Shown one piece after another: positions 11,800 to 21,438 of a stretch of DNA of 64,000 bases. The first letter of the stretch is position 1, and each line of letters opens with the position of its first letter. The stretch is from Takakia lepidozioides (Eukaryota > Streptophyta > Takakiopsida > Takakiales > Takakiaceae): NCBI GenBank assembly GCA_030704615.1, contig CM060733.1, positions 74,748,907-74,812,906 of the forward strand, read 5' to 3'. The notes beneath the pieces were generated by a model. The model ran no database searches. It was not told the DNA's origin and worked only from the letters and a program-made list of their open reading frames with translations. The position numbers and the translations under genes were made by a program.

Positions 11800-12660
11800 C
11801 CAGCACCTCTCCGACAGAGACCATCCCCCGGATGGAAATTCGGCGCCGAATTTCCATCCAGCAGGTAAGTGGAATCCCGGATGGATGGAGATCCGGCGCC
11901 GAATTTCCATCCTGCAGGTAATTCGAATCCCGGATGGATGGAAATCCGGCGCCGAATTAATCCAGCAGGTAAGTGGAATCCCGGATGGATGGAGATCCGG
12001 CGCCGAATTTCCATCCAGCAGGTAAGTCGGATCGCTGCCGTATGGATATTCGGCGCCGAATTTCCATTCGCCAGGTATTTCATCGCTCAGAATTACCTTC
12101 CTGCAGGTAATTCTGATCGATGAATTACCTTCGTGCAGGTAATTCTTATCGATGAATAACCTTCCTGCAGGTAATTCCGAGCATAGGAAGGTAATTCTGA
12201 GCAATGAAATACCTGGCGAATGGAAATTCGGCGCCGGATATCCATACGCCAGCGATCCGACTTACCTGCTGGATGGGAATTCGGCGCCGGATCTCCATCC
12301 ATCCGGGACTCTACTTACCTGCTGGATGGAAATTCGGCGCCGGATCTCCATCCATCCGCTCTCCGCCCAACCTTGCGGATGGAAATCCGGCCCCGGATTT
12401 CCATCATCCGCCTCCGAATTACCTACTTGAGGGAAATTTCGCGTGCCGCCCTACCTGCGCGGATGGAAATCCGGCGCCGGATTTCCATCCATCCGCTTCT
12501 GAATTACTTGCGTGAGGGAAATTTGGCGCGCCGCCCTACCTGCGTGGATGGAAATCCGGCGCCGGATTTCCATCCATCCGCTTCTGAATTACCTGCTTGA
12601 GGGAAATTTCGCGCGCCGCCCTACCTTGCTGGATGGAAATTCGGCGCCGGAATTACCTCT
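11800..12660. repeat. Array of perfect palindromes with GGCGCC centre
   Basis: At least ten palindromes centred on GGCGCC are spaced about 50-110 bp apart. The best, at 11830-11859, is a perfect 30-bp palindrome with the centre GAAATTCGGCGCCGAATTTC. Later units replace TTCGGCGCCGAA with TCCGGCGCCGGA, which is again self-complementary. Between 12085 and 12205 a different palindromic motif, ATTACCTGCAGGTAAT, occurs several times. No gene is present. The array could serve as a protein-binding region or just be a foldback-prone satellite. Confidence 0.85.
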
Positions 12661-12887
12661 ACGTTGGAAATTCCGGGTCTCTTTCCGTCGATTTTCATCC
12701 GACATGGAGGGCTTCATCCGACATTTAATTGCGCAGTTGGGCAATAAATGTCCACCGCCGTCGGTTTTCATTCGGGCTGGCGACACATGGCTTCCTGGAT
12801 ACGTACCCTAAATCTCATGCTAATCTTGGCTTAACATGCTATTCGAGGCATGAACCCCAAAAACGGAGATCTTTTTGGCTGGGACTT

Positions 12888-14250
12888 ATGCCGCCTGAAG
12901 GGCGTGGCTCTCCTGAGAGAGACCTCACATCCAGACCGCGGCGGAAGTTGAAAGCTCTGTACTACGGACGACGGCCAATCTCTCGCATGGCCAAACTGAA
13001 GCTCCAGCAGGAGATTCCAGTGTCTTGCTCACAACCCGCGCCAACTGAAGCCGAGTACTCTCAGGCAAGCCACTTCTGCTTTCGCTTTGTTCGATTTCTT
13101 TTTTGCTTTCGCTTTGTTGCCTCGCTTTGTTTTTGCATCTTCATCCTGGCTTCGCTGGATGAGTGAACTTTAGATAGTTGAGTGAACCTTACATTGTTTG
13201 CAATGCGTGTGCAAATCCGGCAGCTGTGGAGAAGGCTGCTTGTGCATGTCATTCTCAGGCAATTGTTGCATTTGTTTTCATTGTTGTTGCATGGCTCTCC
13301 ATACTTCCTAAACTTGTTATGTTTTCATTTTTGTTACACGATTCTTGCTATGGTGGTTGCGCTGCTCGTTGCGATGCTGGTTTTTGCACTGATGTTGGTT
13401 TTCACGATTTTTGGGAATCACAGAGTGACGACGAGCCCGGCACGCTGGTGGTATCATCGACAGCTCCAACTCATCGCATGTTTGAATCGCCCAACTTGGG
13501 GCGAGAGGGCAAACTTCAACCTTTTGTTGGTGGACGGGAGGACTTGCAACGACAGTACGACAGAATAGGCATTGAGGAGGTTGGTGCAGGCAGCATGGCA
13601 GGTGAAGGGCGTGAGGACATGAGGACAGCAGATCCGGCAATGGAGGTTGTTCATGCACATGCAGTAGGGCCCGCCCACGCAAAGAAAAAGAAGAAAGCTA
13701 AGCAGACGTCATGTCTGAGGCGGATATGAAGTTGGCCGCTGCCAAGATGTTGGAGGCAACCCACAGCAACATTGGCAGGGTGCTGGGGGGCATGGTGTAC
13801 CCGGCCAAGCTTCGAATTCCCCTTTGCCGCTTGGTGTCATTGCAGGTGGTGAGACCTGCCCTCCCAAGCGATATCGACAAGCTGAAATTCTCTTTCCGGG
13901 ATGGATATCGAATGGGGTCTGCCGCGTTTTACGTTTCCATTGAGAACGACCACGGAGCTTCCCGTGCCCACACTTCCGATGAGGTGGACAAATGGGGTCC
14001 CCATTGGCAAACGGGAAATGAGGAGTTCGAGAGATCGATTGCTAGTGATCCTCTTTTCCAGCACTTGTCCGGTAAGATGTTCTACGTGTGGGACGGCAAT
14101 CATCGCCTCCTTGCATGGATGGAGCACATTGCCCAAGCCCACCCCAACGACCTCGATTGGCATTTCGCCGTGGATTGTGTTGTGCTGAAGGTTGCGGGGC
14201 CCAAAGATCGCAGTCTTCTCAAAGCTGCAATGGCCGACATCAACTCGTAA
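12888..14250 (+). pseudogene. ParB-like (ParB/sulfiredoxin fold) protein gene, frameshifted
   Basis: I read two exons. Exon 1 (12888-13064) codes a basic stretch. A 359-bp intron follows, with a GC donor (CAG then GCAAGC) and acceptor AATCACAG. Exon 2 begins at 13424 with SDDEPGTL in the same phase. It codes a linker with a lysine cluster (KKKKKAK), then changes frame near 13690-13710 to the domain starting MSEADMKLAAAKMLEA. That domain shows two ParB-fold signatures: IPLCRLVSLQVVRP followed by DIDKLKFSFRDGY, matching the N-terminal ParB box, and MFYVWDGNHRLLAWMEHI, matching the DGxHR box. I infer DNA binding or a ParB-like nuclease/CTPase fold. The frame ends TCG TAA, where GTAAGC could instead be a splice donor into exons now missing. 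Bacterial and phage relatives are often fused to DNA methyltransferases, and one lies 7 kb away. Confidence 0.65.
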
Positions 14251-14344
14251 GCTACAACCCCTCTCGGTTTTGGACTTTGAATTTGGAAGTCATTTCATTG
14301 CGAATCCTCATATATGATGAAAATTCCCATTTCAGTATTGTTTG

Positions 14345-16310
14345 ATGGAAATGTGGCCGGTGTCGGAGTCGAGACACATTTCCTGCACAAGCACATGTTG
14401 AGGTTACAAGCAAGTTACAAATATGGCCAAGAATAATATTCAACGGGACGCGAATTCGTGCAACTCACCTCCCGTATATAGTCGCCGAACTGGAGGAAAC
14501 GATAATGCCACCATGCTAGCCAACTGACCATTGCTCCCTCGTGTGATTTCCTTACAGCACCTGACGATGTCCACCAAGCCCGTATGCATGCAAATTGTGT
14601 CTCTGCATCATCCAAGGTGGGAGCGCGCTTCCACACAAGGCACATGGAACGGTGCTCCTCTCTGAAATCTGGCGCCACGAGCCTGGTTGTGTACTGCGAA
14701 AGGCTCTGCAGAAAATGGAACCCACAAGATCTCTCCTTGCCTTCCATGGGAACATTGGGGTCTTGCCCGTACACCCTTCGGATGGCAGCCCAATTTGCTT
14801 GTGCGTTGTCCGCCATGAAACCACGGAAATTGGGAGGGGGCAATCCCGCCTTGGCCATCTGTTCGTTTATTCCCTGCCAAAGAAGCATCTCCGATTGTGT
14901 GTCCTCTCCTTTCATCTCACAAATAGCAATTGTCATTAGCATCCTGCAGTGGGTGTCGTAGACATGTGCACCCATTGTCACCCACTGATGATTTGTAATT
15001 CGCTTGATATGGTCGAACATGACCCAACTGTTTGACAAGTTCCCACTCGTCATCCTGTCGACCAGTTCGACGCTGCTGCCAGGTCCACACGTGGACATTT
15101 TGAATACGAAACAACGATCTGCCTCAGTCCCTTGTCCTGGAAACCTACTTCCATGAATGTAGTCATATCCACATCGTCGCTTCACCTCCAGAATAGAGTG
15201 CATATCCGAGCCACGCCCAATTTTCTGTTTGCATGAGACAATGTGGTTTCGGACATTCGGTGAACATACGTGGGACACCGACTCCAGCAATGCCTCCATT
15301 TCCTTCTCGTCGAGAGGAACTCTATCGGAGCCGTCTTCCGACATAATTCTGGCCAATGCCATCTTATGGGCGGCTTGGAGCTGTATCTGTTTGGGTTTGG
15401 CACCCGGTCTCAACTTAACCTCGTCCTGAACGAGCTGCTCTGCTTCGTGGGCAGCCTCCCGCGAGTTCCCCTCGCCAATTTGTGACAATGGGAACCAACG
15501 TGTATGCAAGCTCGGGTGAGGTCAGGGAAACGGTGCAACACATAGATCTGCTTGGCATTACAAACAGACATGCAGTGTGGTGGTTCTTTGCAATGCGCAC
15601 ACTTAAATGTGGAGTTCGGAACCTTCTCCTGAGCTCGAAATGGTTGATGAGCTGTGCCTGTCCAATCGGTCTCGTTCCTGTGACCTCTGGATTTAAAGTG
15701 GAAGCAAGTTGGGGAGAAACACCGCAACGCGCCCGCACAAACAACGTAGCGCACTCGCACACCATCGAGCATCTTCATGCTGGTGGTTTTGGTAACGCAC
15801 CAAGGATGACCGTCATGTTTTCTATCCATATCTGTCAACATTCCGGACGCCCTCGAGTAGTCCGCCCGAGGAGGGAACTCAAAGAAGATATTACCGTCGA
15901 CGTCGGCGGGAAGGCATGTAACCGATTTAATTGCGAACTTGCTGTAGTCCAATCCGACCAGCTCCGACGGGTGTCCCTCCAGGTGAAGCCCTCGCAGAAT
16001 TTCAAGAATAGATCGAACTGCGGTGCTCGTGCTGGGAATATGACTCCCTCCTCCACTGACGTCCATTGAGGACTTGCCTGATCTCCAGGACGACCTCGGA
16101 ACTTCCATGACCTCGTCTGAGTCGGACAGGTTGTGAACAACCCGGTTCTCGCTCGTCTTCATGGATGGGTTCGGCTCTGGATTTACTTCGTTGCGGACTT
16201 CTCTCTTTGAGGTAGCCACTCTCTGATTCGCGGATTGTTTCGTGGAAGGCGCCAGGATAGAAGGTGCATTTGGCGGGCAAATGAAGTCCCCAACAGCCCT
16301 GTGATATTCG
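14345..16310 (-). pseudogene. MULE-like transposase copy 2, N-terminal exon
   Basis: This is a direct repeat of about 8390-10320, differing by only scattered bases. It codes the Cys/His region and DDE core and keeps the whole intron and the first few codons of exon 2, stopping at 14345-14355. Its exon 1 reads through to the donor (WLAWWHYRFLQFGDYIRE), showing what copy 1 has lost. It shares with copy 1 the frameshift between the zinc region and the core. Upstream of 16310 the homology ends at an ACAG and the frame runs on into palindromic repeat DNA (peptides such as KFGTEYHRAVGDF). The rest of exon 2 is at 17205-18590 in the opposite orientation. Confidence 0.85.
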
Positions 16311-17204
16311 GTGCCGAATTTCCGTCCGGGGGTTGAAATGCTACGGCCAAGTGCCGGCCTCTCCCCCCTCCCCGAGTGCATCCGAACCGCCCCGGATGGA
16401 AATTCGGCGCCGTTTTTCCATCTGGGGATGTTTTTATGCCGGCCAGTTTTCGGCTTGACCGCCCGACACGACTTCTTTTGGGGGGGCCCGGATGGAAATT
16501 CGGCGCCGAATCTCCATCCAGGGGATGTTCTCTGTCGCACACGCGCCGGCCTCTACGCCCGAGGCAACTTCATCCGGGCTTCCCCTGTTAGATATGGGGT
16601 GCCGAATTTCCATTTGGGGGTAGTAATGTGACGGCACGGTGCCGGCTTCTCCCCTTCAGCCGTCATCATCCGGATGGCCCCCCACTTTCTGACTGCATAC
16701 CGTTGGCAGTTATTGCGCAAAGACCAGGGGCCGCATTCCGGAGACAAGGTTCATTAACACTTTGACTGTGGATTTTTGAGATAGTTGGCTCCCTGGATTT
16801 ACCAGGGGACGCCCGGATGAAGTCGCCTCGGGCGTAGAGGTTGGCACGTGTTCGACAGAGAGCATCCCCTGGATGGACATTCGGCGCCGAATTTCCATCT
16901 GGGCCCTCCCAAAGGCTCGATGAAGGTAAGAAGGTAATTCCTCGCTCAGAATTACCTGCACGAAGGTAATCCATCGATCAGAATTACCTGCAGGAAGGTA
17001 ATTCTGAGCGATGAAATATCTGGTGAATGGAAATTCGGCGCCGAATATCCATACGCCAGCGATCCGACTTACCTGCTGGATGGAAATTCGGCGCCGGATT
17101 TCCATCCATCGGGTTTTTGAATTACCTGCAGGATGGAAACTCGGCGCCGGATTTCCATCCATCCGGGATTCCACTTACCTGCTGGATGGAAATTTCCCAC
17201 GACA
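16311..17204. repeat. Inverted copy of the palindromic repeat region
   Basis: 16311-16790 is the reverse complement of one 290-bp unit and its neighbour at about 10690-11180. It is followed by ATTACCTGCAGG-type palindromes and three GGCGCC palindromes near 17037, 17088 and 17145 that match 12080-12350. The block joins directly to the inverted SWIM exon at 17205. I see no gene here. Confidence 0.8.
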
Positions 17205-18595
17205 AACATGGCCGAATCAGTGCACTCTTTCGGCGTGCCTCCTCTGCAGCGCATCTGGTGGACATCCTCACTGCCACAACGGAGGACATTGTGAGGTCAA
17301 TTATGCAGCAATGCAGGTACAACGAGTTCTTGAAAGAGAAACAGTGGGGCTTGGGGCCGGACAGGCAGGAAATGCTGATGCGGACTGCCTCTAGATCGAA
17401 GAATCCTCGGAAGTGGGGCGGCGGCCTTGCGAGAGGGCCTTCGGGACACGCCATTGTTGCGAAGAGGCCAACATCTGGAAGGAGATGTTCATACCCGTCC
17501 AGTGAGACGAAGACTTGACGAGGCACCTGACGGAGAAGAGGATTCATGGCGAGCTGACAAGAATATTCGCACGCTCCCTCATGGTCCGGTGATGTTGCCC
17601 GAGGAGGTCTCGTCGAGCACCGCAAGTCCTGCACGTTCAAGATCGCCATCTCCTTTGAGCACAGGGCGCGTGCCCCGGCAACATAACGAGCCATCTGTAG
17701 TAAAGCAGTACAACATTCCCATTGTGGAGACAAGAGTGTCGGAGTCACAGTGGAGAATTCGAGGACATTGCCGGGCATTTCGAGGGAAGTGCTGCGCCAT
17801 CCGGTGGATACGAGAGCACGCTGTGGTGGTGAGATGATTCAGAGGAACCCACACGGTGCTGTACCTGCACCTTGTTTCAGCGGCAGATTTTGACTCCCAC
17901 ATTTGCTCACGCCACAACGCAGACATTTTGGTTCTGTAGGCACGATATAATGACCTGTGTATTTGGCAAGCCCAAGCACAGGATTCAGAGAATGTCGGAG
18001 CCTCCGGGCGTCTGGCCTGTTGCACCGGGTTGCAAGCCTCTCTCAGAATGAGGCGGATGCTCTATCTGCAGCAGGATTTCGAATGGGTGCAACGCATAGA
18101 CATCCCGGCCCACGCATTTCCGGTTCCTCAGACCCAGCCATTGCAGACTGCTCGGTCCAGTAGAGATGGATTGGACAATTCTGCACATCCCACAATGCGA
18201 TTCGGAAGAGTGAAGAGATGACACCCTCCAACAAGTTGAATGAGACTCGGATTGCCAATGCTCTTGGGATGGCTTGCACTATTCAGAGCTCCGTGGACGT
18301 ACCCCCACCCGGCCTTGGGCGTGTGTATCGGATGGCAACGGCCGGCTCGGCTGTACGCGACGATGTATACACAATTACGATTGGAGTGGAGCCGACTTGC
18401 AATTGTACGGATTCTCGTTGATGGAAGCAAAGAAGGGTTCCAAGTATTATCCGTGCAAGCATCTGTATTACATTTACCTGAAGAGGTTGAGGATGAACGT
18501 GACTATTGATGACTTTATTCATGCACCGGCGTTGAGCGTGAACGAGCTGCACAAACTCCTCCTTAGGGATTCCCAAATCATGATGGGGCAAAGGG
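17205..18595 (+). pseudogene. Inverted, decayed copy of transposase exon 2 (SWIM part)
   Basis: This is the reverse-complement duplicate of 7000-8390 and forms the inner part of the right inverted repeat. MAESVHS-like sequence begins near 17209, and the CNCTD and CKHLYYIY halves of the SWIM finger stand near 18400 and 18455. They are in different frames because a base is missing near 18412. Several other indels (near 17215, 17415, 17765 and 18045) break it. It lies head-to-head with transposase copy 2 and cannot be spliced to it. Confidence 0.85.
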
Positions 18596-18734
18596 AATCC
18601 TCCATATGGATATTTTCAATTGCATTTTGCTGTATCAGACTTTTTTTGGCAGTGTTTGTAATGAAATGCACCCCAAAACTCCTGGAATGAGGCAATATTC
18701 CATTCAAACTGAGATCCAACAGAAGCAGTTGTGG

Positions 18735-18970
18735 GGCCATTTCTGGAAAAATGGCGCCGAATTTCTCTTTTTGGGGCCGAAAACTGGCTAAGTCCCAACA
18801 TGCACTGGTACCGTGTCTGGAAAAATGGCGCCGAATTTCTCTTTTTGGGGCGAAAACTGGCTAAGTCCCAACATGCACTGGTACAGTGTCTGGAAAAATG
18901 GCGCCGAATTTCCCTATTTTGCGCCGAAAACTGGCTAAGTCCGAACATGCACTGGAAAAATGGCGCCGAA
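18735..18970. repeat. 75-bp tandem repeats with GGCGCC core, right arm
   Basis: About three units of the same repeat as at 6526-6850 lie in reverse orientation, with one unit fewer than the left arm. Each holds ATGGCGCCGAAT and a block reading CTGGCTAAGTCC. Confidence 0.85.
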
Positions 18971-19345
18971 TTACCTGTCATGAGGGGACCTATAGCCGCG
19001 GAATTCGGCACCATTTTTCACCAGAGAGACCTATTACCGCGAAATACGTCGCCGTTTTTTCAGGTTACGGACCCTATTACCGCGAAATTCGGCGCCATAT
19101 TTGCACATGTCGGGGGAATTGGCATGAGCGGAAGACGAAATATCATGAGCACAACTGTCAAAACTGCAAGTTTCCCTTCAAGGGGCCGAATAATATATTT
19201 GTTTTTCCTGACACATTGCATTAATTATTGTTTTTTATTGTTTTTATTTTCGAAATTTGTACTTCTGCTCATGAAAACCGATTGTCTTACTACTCTGCTC
19301 ATGCCGCTCATGCCGCTCATGCTCATGAAATAGCAAACCTCCCTC

Positions 19346-21313
19346 AAAGCTGCCAATTGGGTAGTTGGAACATGGGAATTGACATAAGTGACCAATAAAT
19401 GTCCTGCTTATGGAACTCATAAGCATGGCCTGTTGAGGGTCATCATAGTGATCTTGCTGCTGTTCTCCCTGATCCTCAACAATGTGATGTCTCACTAACC
19501 ATTCAGGCCATTGCCCCACCAGATTTTCTTCCCGAACCACTTCATCCGTCACAGGTGCTGCAGTGTCTTGACATTCTACCTGTGGTACCTCCGTCACAGG
19601 TGTGTGTATTATATGCACCGCAGGGTTTCCTCTGGACAACCGCTGCACCTCCGGAATCACTGTTTTCCTGACCAGACCAGAATTTTCATAGAGAAGGTCC
19701 CCCTTCTCAATTTCTGCCACCACCTGTTTTGTAGTGGGGATATCTAACCCTTCTTTCTCCAAATCAATTATTTCTGGTGGAACTGTATGGACAACTTGTG
19801 GTAACTCTGTGACAAGCCGATCATCTGGCTGTGATGGCTGTGATACTGAAGTAACTTCCTCTTCCCTCTCTGAAGGTCCTGCTTCCAATAATAGCAGTTC
19901 TCTGTGCTGCTGTGCCCCTTTCTGCACAAGAGCTTGGGAAACATTATCATGCAGTTTTCGTGAAGCCAGTGGATCCGCCACTACAGTCTATCCCCGCCTC
20001 TGTCTCTTAGACTGGGGTTGCCCTGCCAGTCCACCCTCACTGTGTGAAGAGCCTTGCTCTTCCATTGCAGTGGTTTCGGTCTCAAACACTCCCATCTCCT
20101 TTCTTTCCCGAGCATCAAGTATGCAAGGATCAAGAATTATTTGAGCAATGATTGGGCCAGACACTATGATATGAGACTTTGCGACAGTGCCCTGTAATCT
20201 TTTCATCTCCTCTACCAGTGCGTTGTACATTATGTCCGCCCATGCTACCTCTTCTCTTCTCAGGGCTTTGAGTATTTCCTCTGTGAAGGATCTGCTCAAA
20301 TACTGTTGGTTCTGTTTCATGGCAAACAGAACGTTCAATACTTGGCCTACCTCCCTTAGCCCTGGGTAGACGGCCTTGGTACAAGCATAACCCTGAGTTT
20401 TAAAGAAACTCCCTTCTTGGAATAAGTCCCCTATTTGCAGTCTTGCCCTGTGCTCCTCCACATGCACCTGACCTGATGGCAATTCAAACAATTGCTGTAG
20501 GTATAGGGGAGTAATTTCTAATTCAACTCCCTTCACCGTTGTTGCTTCTGTCCTAGGCTCAAAGTTCTGCAAGAATTGTAACATGTACTGCCTATGGTGC
20601 AATGTCCAATCTTTGCTTTGCAATCCTTCTAATCGCAGCTCCTTCAGTAACTGAACCGCTTGTGGAGTAGCAATCGTTTGTTTCTGCAGGATTGTGGTGC
20701 TCTTCACCCTGATTTCTTCCATTCCTCTCACTCTCTTCATTCTAGACGCACAGAAAGGTTTTGGCTGTAACAATTGAAGAAATGCGTGCAGGGCACAAAG
20801 CATAAACGTATGGTTGCCACAAAATGCTATGGGTAATTTCTTGTAAGCCTGCGGGGCTTGCAAACATCGATTAAGAGAAAAGATACTCTCTGTTCTTCTA
20901 TCCCCGTGCCACTGCGTAAGTAGTATCGCGAGCGTATAGTCTGTTAGTTCCTCCATAGCTTCAAAGCTATAGCATTGATGGTCTGTCCCGTCGAGACGCC
21001 CGTTACTTGGAACGACGCCGACTCTTGCGCTTAAAATCCCTCCATTTTCTTGATTTCGTTTCTTGGAAATTACCCTTTGCAGATAATTCTGGCTGGTGAT
21101 TGGCTGTTGGCTGTGTGATTTGTTTTGTAATTTAATTTCCTTCCATGGATTTTCCACTCTGGATTGTCCACTAGGATAGCACATGTGACATGGATTTCGC
21201 TTTTCGGTGCTTTTTAAGGGGGCTGCTATTTCATGAGCGGCATGAGCATGAGCGGAAAAAAAAAAAGCATGAGCAGACCATTGTGAGTCCACGGAAATAG
21301 GGTTAGGAGGCAC
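19346..21313 (-). pseudogene. Unrecognised long ORF, one in-frame stop
   Basis: A single minus-strand frame runs from 21313 to past 19346, broken only by one TAG at about 19990, between KRQRRG and TVVADPLASRKL. The product would be about 650 residues. The middle part is helical with motifs LRLEGLQSKDWTLHHRQYML, ELEITPLYLQQLFELPSG and EEVAWADIMYNALVEEMKRL; a basic KRQRRG cluster comes just before the stop; the last third is acidic and Pro/Val-rich. I do not recognise the family. The style recalls plant mobile-domain or Gag-like proteins of transposons, but no residue signature proves it. Both ends of the frame run into the TIR tips at 19342 and 21222, so the true ends are probably inside these limits. 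Confidence 0.5.
21220..21290 (+). repeat. Third copy of the element's terminal repeat tip
   Basis: GGGGGCTGCTATTTCATGAG followed by CATGAGCGG repeats matches the tips at 6175 and 19342. Its orientation is that of a left end, so a related element would extend to the right, over the methyltransferase gene. I find no matching right tip downstream in the window. Confidence 0.7.
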
Positions 21314-21438
21314 GGAAATAAGGTCATGTGAAGTTGGAATGTGGCACCAGTGGACTTGAAATGCAACATTTTATTGCAAATTTTGTGGCAAGCCACGTCT
21401 ATACAAGTGTGTTCTAACTGTCATAGCCGGAATGGGCA

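Larger units (their letters stand above)
6175..19342. mobile_element. Large TIR element (MULE-like) with about 2.1-kb inverted repeats
   Basis: The left end reads inward as GGAGGTTTGCTATTTCATGA followed by repeats of CATGAGCGG. The reverse complement of the right end at 19342 gives the same sequence. Similarity continues inward as an inverted repeat through a 75-bp repeat array and the SWIM exon of a transposase, so the inverted repeats are about 2.1 kb long. Between them lie transposase sequence in two direct copies, palindrome-rich arrays and a ParB-like gene. I found no clean target-site duplication: the flanks are CCTTAAAAA on the left and CTCAAAGCT on the right. It may be one composite element or two nested ones. 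Confidence 0.75.
17205..19342 (-). repeat. Right long terminal inverted repeat
   Basis: This is the partner of 6175-8390. It runs from the SWIM exon outward through the 75-bp array (18735-18970) and an AT-rich stretch to the tip rich in GCTCATGCC repeats. The tip ends in CATGAAATAGCAAACCTCC, the reverse complement of the left tip. Confidence 0.8.

Noticed and set aside
11000-12700. CRISPR-like array (regular palindromic repeats with spacers)
   Set aside because: The spacers are themselves repeated, unit length varies, and the window is eukaryotic nuclear DNA; this is an element-associated minisatellite.
6166-19351. Target-site duplication CCCTTAAAA / CCCTCAAAG around the 13-kb element
   Set aside because: The two words match at 7 of 9 bases only if the element end is set differently on each side; with equal TIR ends the flanks do not match.
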